NCBI GenBank assembly: GCA_013416795.1
Contig: RQSC01000808.1
Coordinates: 52,616 to 75,918 of the forward strand
Origin: Prasinococcaceae sp. CCMP 1430
Lineage: Eukaryota > Prasinodermophyta > Palmophyllophyceae > Prasinococcales > Prasinococcaceae
DNA: 23,303 bases
Direction: 5' to 3'
Numbering within the stretch: the stretch's first letter is position 1; each line of letters opens with the position of its first letter. Under the pieces are notes generated by a model that worked only from the letters and a program-made list of their open reading frames with translations, was not told the origin of the DNA and ran no database searches. Shown here piece after piece: positions 16,231-23,303 of this stretch. The position numbers and the translations under genes are program-made.

Positions 16231-17668
16231 CGCCGCAGGGGCCGAATCAGGGACGGAAGCGGACGGCCGGGCGGCGGCGCGCGACGCGCTGCTGCCGGCG
16301 GGCTACCCGTCGAGCGTGAGCGCCGACTACGGCGCGTACCAGGCGTGGGACACACTGCAGGCGCTTTGCAGCTACGCGCGCGGCGCGCTCACCGCGCGAG
16401 CTCTGCTCGGCGGGCTCGGGGTGGGCGCCGCGGGCGCGTCGGCGCTCGGCGCGGCCGCGCAGTGGGTGCTCCGGGACCTCACGGGGCTCGCAGTCGGGCT
16501 GGGCGTGGGAGCGTGCGCCGGCGCGGACCTCGACGCACGAGCCAAGCAGTGGCGGCTCTCCGCAGACGTGCTCAACGACGCGGCGATGCTTGCCGAGCTG
16601 GCCGCGGGCGCGTGCGCGCCGGCGGGCGCGGCGTTCGGTGCGCTCACAGCATTCGCAGCCGCCGCGCGCGCGACCGTGGGCGTCGCGGCGGGCGCCACCA
16701 AGGCGGCGCTCACCTATCACTTCTCGGCGCGCCATCGCAACGCCGCAGACGTGGCTGCCAAGGAGGGCGCGCAGGAGACGCTCGCGACGCTCGTGGGGGG
16801 GGTCCTCGGGCTCCTGCTGCTGCACGCCACCGAGGGGTCCGTGCTGCGCTCGTGGATGGCGTTCCTGCTCTTGACGCTCGTGCACGTGTGGGCGAACGTG
16901 CGCGCGATGCGAGCGCTATGCCTCACCTCCCTCAACCAGCACCGCCTGGCGGGCGCGCTAGCGCTGTACAGTGGCGGCGCTGCGCCATCGCCCGCCGCCG
17001 CGAACGCGCGCGAGCCGCTACTGGGCGCCCTGCCGCCGCTGCATGCGCTCGCCGATACCGCCGGTGCGCTCCCGCCACCGCTGTCGCTGCTGCTGCCGCT
17101 GCCGGCGATCCTCTGCGCGCGCGCGTGCGCGGACGGTAAGGCGAGCATGTGCGAGCGCGTGGGCGTGCGGCTGGGCGTGCGCCTAGAGGAGCTTCGGGGC
17201 GTCTCCGCCGTCATGGTAGTCCCTCCGGGCGGCGGCCCGGCCTACGCCCTTGGCGTGTGCCACGGACCGCCGCGGACGTTCGTGTGGGCCCTCCAGCGGC
17301 TGGCCGGGGCGCGCTGCAGCACCGAGGCGTTGGTGGCACTCCCCGAGGGTGCGGACGACGCGCTGGTGTTGCGCGCGTACACGCACGCGCTCAAGGCTGC
17401 CGCCGTTTGCCACGACATGTGCGCTGGGTTTCCCAGCGACGCGTACGACGCCATGGCGCTTGGCGAGGAAGGCTTCGCCGACTGCGAGTACGCGGCCATC
17501 CGAGCGTCGGTCGTGTGGATGGACGTCGAAGCGCCGGCGGGCGCGCAGGTGGGCTACTATGCCGCCTTCGCGCGGCAGCTCGCTGCCGAGGGCTGGGACC
17601 TCGACCGGCTGAGCCTGCCCCTCGGCGCCTGGCGCGTGCGCTGGGACGAGCGCGGAAAGGCCGACTAG
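15941..17668 (+). CDS. RUS (ROOT UVB SENSITIVE)/DUF647 family protein
   Basis: The domain is clear from about 16290: LPAGYPSSVSADYGAYQAWD, then ALLGGLGVG, AQWVLRDLTG, KQWRLSADVLNDAAM, YHFSARHRNAADVAAKEG and QETLATLVGG. This is the conserved order of RUS proteins. These are membrane-associated proteins of plastids and other compartments, linked in plants to UV-B response, vitamin B6 homeostasis and auxin transport; the human homologue is RUSF1. Hydrophobic helices follow (LVGGVLGLLLLHA, AFLLLTLVHVWANV). The C-terminal domain ends with AEGWDLDRLSLPLGAWRVRW, as in the family. The ATG at 15941 gives a Ser/Arg/Ala-rich leader of about 110 residues that could be a plastid transit peptide. The same DNA reads well on the minus strand, so the true start or a first exon is unsettled; an acceptor-like CCGCAG ends at 16238. 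Domain call secure, 5' end not. Confidence 0.85.
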   Translation: MSDRAARGHAAGQAMAVRMGGVWDTVGTLLTSSTRLSSHSGRARRSLSSAARRAAASCAPEHSSRAGSRATAAAAFGTRSTSAASRAAISRSPSARTAAGAESGTEADGRAAARDALLPAGYPSSVSADYGAYQAWDTLQALCSYARGALTARALLGGLGVGAAGASALGAAAQWVLRDLTGLAVGLGVGACAGADLDARAKQWRLSADVLNDAAMLAELAAGACAPAGAAFGALTAFAAAARATVGVAAGATKAALTYHFSARHRNAADVAAKEGAQETLATLVGGVLGLLLLHATEGSVLRSWMAFLLLTLVHVWANVRAMRALCLTSLNQHRLAGALALYSGGAAPSPAAANAREPLLGALPPLHALADTAGALPPPLSLLLPLPAILCARACADGKASMCERVGVRLGVRLEELRGVSAVMVVPPGGGPAYALGVCHGPPRTFVWALQRLAGARCSTEALVALPEGADDALVLRAYTHALKAAAVCHDMCAGFPSDAYDAMALGEEGFADCEYAAIRASVVWMDVEAPAGAQVGYYAAFARQLAAEGWDLDRLSLPLGAWRVRWDERGKAD

Positions 17669-17946
17669 CTGGTCAGCTAGCGAGCGAGTGAGCTAGCGCG
17701 GGTTCCCAGTGACTCTAGAGCGTACAGATACCCCTGTGGACTACGTACCATCATGATTGTACAGTAATGACACACTGCCGAGGCAGGCGGCCGCGTGCGC
17801 ACCCGTTCGCCCCACGCGTAGCGCGCGCGACGCGGTCAGCCAGGAGCATGAGCGCGGGCGGTCGTCTGAAAATCCATTCGGAGTCGAACGAATGTCGAAC
17901 GGGAAAACGCGTTCTGTCGGGCGTACGGCCCTACTAAAGCGTAATT

Positions 17947-19112
17947 TCATTGATGGCGAGTGATCTCACAATCGGCGCGATGGGATGTCGAAATGTGAGG
18001 ATGCGGGGAGGGGGAACGCCCGCACCCCCGCCGGCCGCGGGCGGTCGAAGCGACTGCGCCGCTTCGCAGCGCCACAACGCGCGCGAGGCGCGGGCCGGGC
18101 CGCCAACCGCGCTCGCACGCGGGTGCGCTCGCGCGCGCTCGCGCCCGGGGCGTTTGCCGCGGCGGGCGCTGCAGGAAATATATCTTGCGCTTAACGCGGC
18201 GGGCGCTTGGGGCGAGCAGCGACTCCTGCGGCTTCCTTTCGGCGGCAGTGAAGCCACCGTTGACGCCCACCCATCCTCGGTGTTTGTGGCACATGTACGC
18301 GGTCTTGGCGTCGTGGCGATACTTGGCCACCAGCGCCTGGTCTTGACAGGCGCAGGTGCCCGTGCAGTGGAAGCAAGACCACTTCTCGCCGCCCTCCTGC
18401 ATCTCGTCGATGAACGCGTAAACTTCGTCCATGTCGCCCGACGAGTTGATGTGGAAAAGGCAGCGGGCACAGTAGAACTTGCCGCAGGTCCTGCACGCGA
18501 GCGGCTTGGTCATCTGCTCGAGGTCCCGCGCGGTGTGTGTGTGCGCGAATGTGTTAGCGAGTGCGCACAGGTGATGGAGGCCGCGCACGCACAGAGCGCG
18601 TCGCGCGGCATCGCAGGCGTGTCCGGCAGGTAAGGGGGAGCGGACCTGGCACGCTGCGCACGTACGTTGCCCCGCCAGCTCGCGACGCACTGCGTGCAGC
18701 AGTGGCAGCTCATATTGCGCCGCACGCCCTCCGGCGGCGGCGGCAGCTCGTGCATTCGCGAGCCCGCCCATGCCTCATTGCTCGATCGCATGCGCCCGGC
18801 AACGCGCTCGACCGCTTTCCTCCCGCTCGTGGTCGCGCCCTCAAAGTCGTACTCGATGGAGCGGCGCGGCACGCCTTCTTCGTCCGAGTCGGCCAGGCCT
18901 GCGGCGTAGTCGGCGGGCTTGCCCGCGCGCCGCGCCGAGGAGCGTACCGGCGCATCGGCGGGTTGGCGCGGCAGCGGCGCGCGGCGCGGCGCGGCCGGCG
19001 CCTTTGGGCGCGCCAACTTGCTCGCGATGAAGCGCAGGTTCAACTCAGCCATGCGCGCCTTGTTGCGCGCGATCTGCGCGTCGCGCTCGCGCTCGTACTC
19101 GGTCATCGCCAT
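17947..19112 (-). CDS. zf-4CXXC_R1 zinc-finger protein (CDCA7-like), two exons
   Basis: Exon 1 is 19112-18666 (149 codons) and exon 2 is 18513-17947. They join in phase 0 over a 152-nt intron (donor GTACGT, acceptor GAGCAG), giving 337 aa. The N-terminal 30 residues are a charged helix (MTEYERERDAQIARNKARMA), followed by a disordered basic region. The zinc finger spans the splice: CHCC at 136-139, Cys142, CRTC at 156-159, CARC at 164-167, then WSCFHC at 194-199 and TGTCAC at 200-205. The order CxxC, CxxC, FYCxRC, WxCxxC, GxCxC matches the zf-4CXXC_R1 domain of CDCA7 and related plant proteins. CDCA7 partners the HELLS/DDM1 remodeller in DNA-methylation maintenance. The final Cys expected after CxC is replaced (CACQDQ). 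The C-terminal tail is basic and low complexity. The assignment is to the domain family, not to a proven CDCA7 orthologue. Confidence 0.7.
18514..18665 (-). other. Intron of the zf-4CXXC_R1 gene
   Basis: GT-AG intron of 152 nt that splits the zinc finger after WRGN. Without splicing the first frame soon runs into non-domain sequence and a stop. Confidence 0.65.
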
Positions 19113-19531
19113 GGCCGACCGAGCACTGGCTTGAGCGCGAGCGTGAATCGCAGATCGCACGCAGGAGTGCGCGCCGGCGAGCGGAACGCGCGGATCGCCC
19201 GCCAGGCGCGAGCGGCAGCGCCGCTGCGGCGCGCCGAGCAGCGCGCTGGCTGACTGAGCAAGGCGCGCAAGGCGCGAGCGTCGGCACGTCGGCGGCGCGG
19301 CGCCGCGCGCAGTGTGCCGCCGCCACCGACAGATATTTGTGCGGGTGCCGCCGCGCGGGCCGGTCCGATCGATACTGAGACAACACAGCGGACAGTGTGC
19401 GCATCGAGAGCAACCCCAACATCTGATCAGCATATTAAGGGTTTTACAAAGGGTTCATATTCAATCGCGATCGCGGGTTCGGCACGGCCGCTGCCCGAGA
19501 GTGCGCGCAGGCATCCGGCGCCCCTCGTGCC
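19113..19531. other. Intergenic region between the SET and zf-4CXXC_R1 genes
   Basis: 419 bp between co-directional minus-strand genes. It should contain the 3' flank of the SET gene and the promoter of the zinc-finger gene. It is mostly GC-rich, with an A+T-richer stretch at 19420-19460 containing TTAAGGGTTTTAC. No gene or convincing promoter motif is seen. Confidence 0.5.
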
Positions 19532-22283
19532 TCAGTCGTCTTCCGAGTCGGACAGCGATATGGGGTCATCCTTGGTGCCAGTCTGTTGATGGTCCGCGCC
19601 CGCTGCAGCTTGTACCTGATCCTGGGGCGTCTGCGGCTCGGGCTGGCCAGCTCTGCCGCTGCCGCCGCTGCCGCCGCTGCCGCCGCTGCCGCCGCTGCCG
19701 CCGCTGTCGCTGCTGCCGTTGCTGTGGCTGCCGTCGCCGCTGCCATTGCTGTGGCTGCCGTCGCTGCGGTCGCCGCTGCCGCCGCCATCGCTGTCACTGC
19801 CGCTGCCGTCACTGCCCCCGCCACTCACGCATTCAACGTCCGTACCGCTGACGCTCTCGCGACCACCGCCGTCGTCTTCGCTGCCACTGCCATCGCGTTC
19901 CTTGCGCTTCTTGCTTCGGCCATCAGCGCTGGGAGCAGCCCCACCACCGGAGTCGGCGTCGGCATCCATGCCTCCCTCTGCAGCGGGCTCGGAGGCGAAT
20001 CCACCGCCACTCATTCCTCCACCAATATTATCTTCTTGCTCCCCTCCGCCCTCAAACATGGGGATGTCTTCACCAGCTGCTGCGAGCTCGACCTCGTCTT
20101 CGAAGGCAGGAGGCCCGTCCGAGGCATCCCCGTCCCCACCGATGTCGACGTCACCGTCGGAGGCATCCCCGTCCCCACCGATGTCGACGTCACCGTCGGA
20201 GGCATCCCCGTCCCCACCGATGTCGACGTCACCGTCGGAGGCATCCCCGTCCCCACCGATGTCGACGTCACCGTCCGAGGCATCCCCGTCCCCACCGATG
20301 TCGACGTCACCGTCCGAGGCATCCGCGTCCCCACCGATGTCGACGTCACCGTCGGAGGCATCCCCGTCACCACCGATGTCGACGTCACCGTAGTCGTCGT
20401 CATCGTCGCCCGCCACTAGCCAGTTGCTGCTTTTCCGCCCGCGCGGCAGCTTGTTGCCGTCCGAGTCCTGGCTCAGGTCGCTAGGCTCGGTGAGCGGCGC
20501 CGAGTCTGCGCAGGTGCCCGGCGAGGATGGGGAAGCGACGCCGTTGGCCGCACCCGCGCCCTTCTCGCCGAGGTCGTCTATGTGCACCTCGACGAACAGG
20601 GCGTCTCCTGAGAGGTTGTTCGGCTCCGGCGCGCGCTCCGCGTCGCCCTCGTCCTCCCAGTAATTCGAGCCGTAATTGTACAAAAGCTCCTCGCCCTTCT
20701 CGATCGGCTTGTTGCCAGTGAAGAAAGCCACGCGGTAGAGGCGCGGGCCTGAGCTCGGCCCGAGAGTTCCACCCGCGTACGTGCGCCCCTCCACCGCTGA
20801 AACCTCGCAGGGAGTCGCGAGGGGCGTGCACACCTGGACGATTTGAAGGTTGCTACCGTGCTCCCCGCCGTCGTTGATGAACCGCGTCACGTTGCCGAAC
20901 GAACTGCCGTCGATCGTCAGATGGTCAGTTGAGTCCCACAGATCACGCAGCTTGTCGTCAAGTTCACGCTCGTATTCGCTCACAGGTCTCCGCTTGCCCT
21001 CGGCCGCCCAGCAGTGAATGAAGGGCACCAGGAACGTGCGCACGAGCTCTTCGGCGATGCTGGCGGGGTCCTTCCACACCCTTGAGGCGTTCAGGCCTGC
21101 GTTCTCGCCGAGATCCTTCCACGAGTGAGACTCTTCCTTGATGAAACAGTCGAGGCTGCGGCAGAGGCCGAAGAGTACCGGATAGATGCTCTGCCCGCCG
21201 TTGAGGCGCGGAAGGTTCATGTTTCTTTTCAACGCAAACATGTGCATATGCACAGTCGCCTCGGCCTCGGAGAGCTCGAGCAAGCCGTGCAGCGCCTTCA
21301 CGTGCGCGTCGTTCAGGTCGTACTTCGCCATGCGGTTTCGCTTGCGCTTGTCGGTCTTGGGCGCGCCATCGCCGCCCTTCGTTTCACTGCCGCCCGAATT
21401 GTCGCCCTCGCTATGGCCCTCGCTCCCACCGTCGCGCTCGCCTGCGCCTCCAGATAGCATCTGCCTGCGGGCGAAGTGGTCGAGGTCCCACAGGTATGCC
21501 GCGTCCTTGTCGTTGTCGGCGTCGTTGTCAAGCACAACTTCGCCGCTGTAGGCAGCGACGAATGTGTTTGCCGGTATCCGCTTGACGGCTCTGACCCCCC
21601 AGCCCTTGGACTCCGTGAGAAAGACTTCCAACGGCCACACCTGCCCCGCCTCCACCACCCGTGCCTCGCTGTCCATGCTGTCTTCGACGATGGGCGGGCT
21701 GTACGTGAACACCAACGACCGTGTGTTGGTCCTCAGGTACGCGACGGCGCTGCTGATCGCGCTGCAGCTGTACGGGAACACTCGCCTGATGTAGTGCATG
21801 GGAGGGCACTGCAGGCCGGAGTTGCGCGGGGCGAGGTGTAGAGTGCACAACGCGGGCGGGGTCAAAGAAGGCGCGCTGCCGCGCGTCAGAGCGGGAGCAC
21901 GCGCATCGTGTCGCACCGGCCGGCACGCAACCCAATCGGCGCGACGGGACTGCACACGCCAGCGCCACGCGCCACGCATCGCGGGCGCGTGGTCACGGCG
22001 CGCGCGCCTGCCCCTCCGCTCGGCTCCCCGCACGCACGCCCACCTTCTCGATCAGCGCAGCGATCTTCTTGTCCCGCGTGAATGGCTCCCTGACGTACTC
22101 GAAGCCTGGCGCGCCTGCGGCGGCGCCGTCCGAGAGAATGTTGAGCTCCTCGATGCGCTCGCGGTACGGCTCCAAGTCACCATCCCACCCCGCCGGCATG
22201 TCAATGACCGCGCGCACGGGGACGCGCTCGCGTGACTCTGAGAGATCTGTGTTCACAACCACGCGCGCGCGGGGCGGGGCCAT
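19532..22283 (-). CDS. Divergent SUV39/SUVH-type SET-domain protein, two exons
   Basis: Exon 1 is 22283-22044 (80 codons) and exon 2 is 21808-19532. They join in phase 0 over a 235-nt intron (donor GTGGGC, acceptor CCTGCAG), giving 838 aa. Exon 1 resembles the start of a pre-SET region (DLSESRERVPVRAVID, then GFEYVRE). Exon 2 continues with ARVVEAGQVWPLEVFLTESK, KGWGVRAVKRIP and YSGEVV, the start of a SET domain. After an insertion of about 190 residues, GNVTRFIN (Asn392) and GEELLYNYG (Tyr457, Tyr459) complete it. SET enzymes of this group methylate histone lysines from SAM. The pre-SET zinc cysteines are mostly missing (EDSMDSEARVV where the family has a Cys-rich CxNRVV). NHSC is replaced by NDGG and no post-SET Cys cluster follows. 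The C-terminal half is acidic/Gly/Ser-rich with a 13-residue tandem repeat, ending in PISLSDSEDD, a possible SUMO-interacting motif. Confidence 0.75.
19662..19707 (-). repeat. GGS-encoding 9-bp microsatellite in the SET gene
   Basis: GCCGCTGCC repeats about five times on the plus strand, encoding Gly-Gly-Ser units on the minus strand. Related imperfect Gly/Ser/Asp/Asn repeats extend to about 19810. Confidence 0.8.
20115..20387 (-). repeat. Seven tandem copies of a 39-bp unit inside the SET gene
   Basis: Exact 39-bp period, seven units and few substitutions, starting CCGTCCGAGGCATCCCCGTC on the plus strand. Each encodes 13 residues (DVDIGGDGDASDG on the minus strand). The period keeps the reading frame. 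Near-identity at the DNA level, including third positions, points to recent expansion or homogenisation. Confidence 0.95.
21809..22043 (-). other. Intron of the SET-domain gene
   Basis: GT-AG intron of 235 nt. It joins ALIEK to CPPMHYIRRV in phase 0. Confidence 0.65.
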
Positions 22284-22613
22284 CGCGCGCGCGCCCCCGC
22301 CGGCGGAGGCAGCGACGCCGCCCCGCGCGCGGGCGCGCCCCCCCCCCGCGCGCCATGTGCTCCCTCCCCGATCGCGCCGACACCGCGCCAATCGCGCTCC
22401 GCTCCTGTCGGCATCGCAACTGGCTTTGGCTTTGCGTGCGAATTTGAGCACTCAGCGCACTTTCGCGCGCGCGCGCGCCAGGGTGGTGATGGGGAGGCAC
22501 CTGCAGCACTACGGAGCAGCGGGCAGCGGTGGCGGGGCGTGGGCGGAGCGACGCGCGTCGACTTCGTTACCACGCGCGAGCCGCCGCCTGCCTGCGACGG
22601 CGGGCGCCGCGCC
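22284..22613. other. Intergenic region between the ARP8-like and SET genes
   Basis: 330 bp between co-directional minus-strand genes. It has alternating CG tracts at about 22262-22290 and 22466-22478 (Z-DNA-prone), an A+T-richer patch at 22420-22465 and the E2F-like word. No coding sequence is supported. Confidence 0.5.
22461..22468. promoter_or_regulatory. E2F-like word TTTCGCGC
   Basis: Matches the E2F consensus TTTSGCGC, 178 bp upstream of the SET gene ATG, at the edge of an alternating CG tract. One eight-base match in 23 kb of GC-rich DNA is close to chance expectation. Confidence 0.3.
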
Positions 22614-23303
22614 TCACGCCTCAGCCGGCTGCAGCGGCCGGAAGCTGCCCGAGCCCGCGTACGCAAGCATCCTGGCGTAGACGCCCACACGTGAGGCGTC
22701 GGTGTACCGGCGCCGCTCGCCGCCCACGCAGACGCCGCGGGCGAGCCACTCCTCGCGGGCGACCCACGCGTCGCCGCGCTCGCCGCGCTCGCTCGTGTAG
22801 CTGCCGCCCGAGTCGACGATCGCCAAGACGGCGCCGCCGCGCCACGCCATCTCGTCGGCGGGGTGCGTGAGCGGGAGCACCTCGGCGGCCTGCCTGAGCT
22901 TCCCCTCGCCTTCCCGGGCCAGCGCCTCGCGCACTGCAGCCTCCACCTCGCGCGCAGCGCCCTCGGTGTTCGCACCCCCACCCACCAGCAGCACCGAGCC
23001 CAGCAGCTTCTCGCGCGCGTCGGCGTTGGCGGACGCGGCCAGCACGCAGCGGGCGATGCTCTCCCCGACGCCCTCGCCCTCGCCCGCCTCGTCGCTGACA
23101 CCACCCCCGTCGCAACGCGCGGCAGAGGGGCCGCCACCGCCGCTCACCCGTCGCCGCTTGGCGTCTCCGGGCGACGCGTCCGCCTCGCCCATGGCCGCCA
23201 GGTCGCTCGCGGAGGGCCTGCCGCTGCCGAGCGTGCGGCCCCGCCCCAGCGCCTCGGCCAGCGACGCCTCCACCCCCGCCCCGGCCGCGCCCGCCACGCC
23301 CGC
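22614..23303 (-). CDS. Actin-related protein 8-like protein, C-terminal part (5' end outside the window)
   Basis: The frame is open to the right edge, so the gene starts beyond it. The readable 230 or so residues begin with a low-complexity acidic/basic insertion containing a KRRR cluster. The C-terminal part of an actin fold follows: SIARCVLAASANADAREKLL, then GSVLLVGGGANTEG, then LPLTHPADEMAWRGGAVLAI and ValAlaArgGluGluTrp with ARGV. VLLVGGG...G, the xxWxGGAVLAxxD signature and the xxExWxxxGV ending are conserved in actin-related proteins. The wording of the WRGGAVLA segment and the absence of the actin C-terminal tail resemble ARP8 of the INO80 chromatin remodeller. ARP8 with ARP4 and actin binds the Ino80 HSA domain and senses linker DNA. 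The insertion before the final subdomain is longer than in actin. ARP5 or another nuclear ARP is the alternative. Confidence 0.7.
   Translation of the reverse strand, partial: AGVAGAAGAGVEASLAEALGRGRTLGSGRPSASDLAAMGEADASPGDAKRRRVSGGGGPSAARCDGGGVSDEAGEGEGVGESIARCVLAASANADAREKLLGSVLLVGGGANTEGAAREVEAAVREALAREGEGKLRQAAEVLPLTHPADEMAWRGGAVLAIVDSGGSYTSERGERGDAWVAREEWLARGVCVGGERRRYTDASRVGVYARMLAYAGSGSFRPLQPAEA

Noticed and set aside
20115-20387. Regular 39-bp repeat considered as a CRISPR-like array or minisatellite
   Set aside because: There are no unique spacers, the period is a multiple of three and the units lie inside an open coding frame, so it is a coding minisatellite, not a CRISPR array.
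19586-20419. Plus-strand Ala/Val/Thr-rich repeat frame opposite the SET gene C-terminus
   Set aside because: It is the reverse reading of the acidic tandem repeat and GGS microsatellite. The minus-strand frame continues from a genuine SET domain, so that strand is the coding one.

Overview
The window is a GC-rich (roughly two-thirds G+C) piece of eukaryotic nuclear DNA. Six of the coding calls need spliceosomal GT-AG introns of about 75 to 380 nt. Gene density is high and intergenic DNA is short. A few stretches are richer in A+T, and one assembly gap (11384-11797) plus one isolated N (10533) are present. The gene set suggests a unicellular, probably algal protist: a plant-style ORC1 with a PHD finger inside its BAH domain, a RUS/DUF647 protein and a protist-type cyclic-nucleotide-dependent AGC kinase. 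A haptophyte, pelagophyte or prasinophyte would fit; the sequence alone does not decide. There is no sign of a bacterial, viral or mobile-element origin.

Layout from left to right. A short-chain dehydrogenase (+, cut by the left edge) converges on an inositol-monophosphatase family gene (-). After about 1.2 kb of intergenic DNA comes a two-exon gene (-) for an unfamiliar single-pass membrane protein with a very tyrosine/aspartate/tryptophan-rich domain. A second intergenic stretch of about 1.2 kb leads to a small HMG-box/YABBY-like protein (-) and then ORC1 (-). The ORC1 upstream DNA has an excellent E2F-type site and a telo-box. After the gap lies a cNMP-dependent protein kinase (+), converging on an unrecognised 350-residue protein (-). 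A short possible two-exon minus-strand gene and the RUS-family gene (+) overlap or abut head to head. The right end holds three minus-strand chromatin genes in a row: a zf-4CXXC_R1 (CDCA7-like) zinc-finger protein, a divergent SUV39/SUVH-type SET protein with a 7 x 39-bp in-frame tandem repeat, and the C-terminal part of an ARP8-like actin-related protein cut by the right edge.

Five of the products (HMG-box protein, ORC1, CDCA7-like protein, SET protein, ARP8-like protein) would work on chromatin or replication origins. Some upstream regions carry E2F-like words. This may be chance clustering, but shared S-phase expression is testable. The items most worth following are the acidic/aromatic membrane protein, the SET protein that has lost its zinc-binding and NHSC signatures, the kinase with a degenerate second cyclic-nucleotide site, and the antisense conflict at the RUS 5' end.
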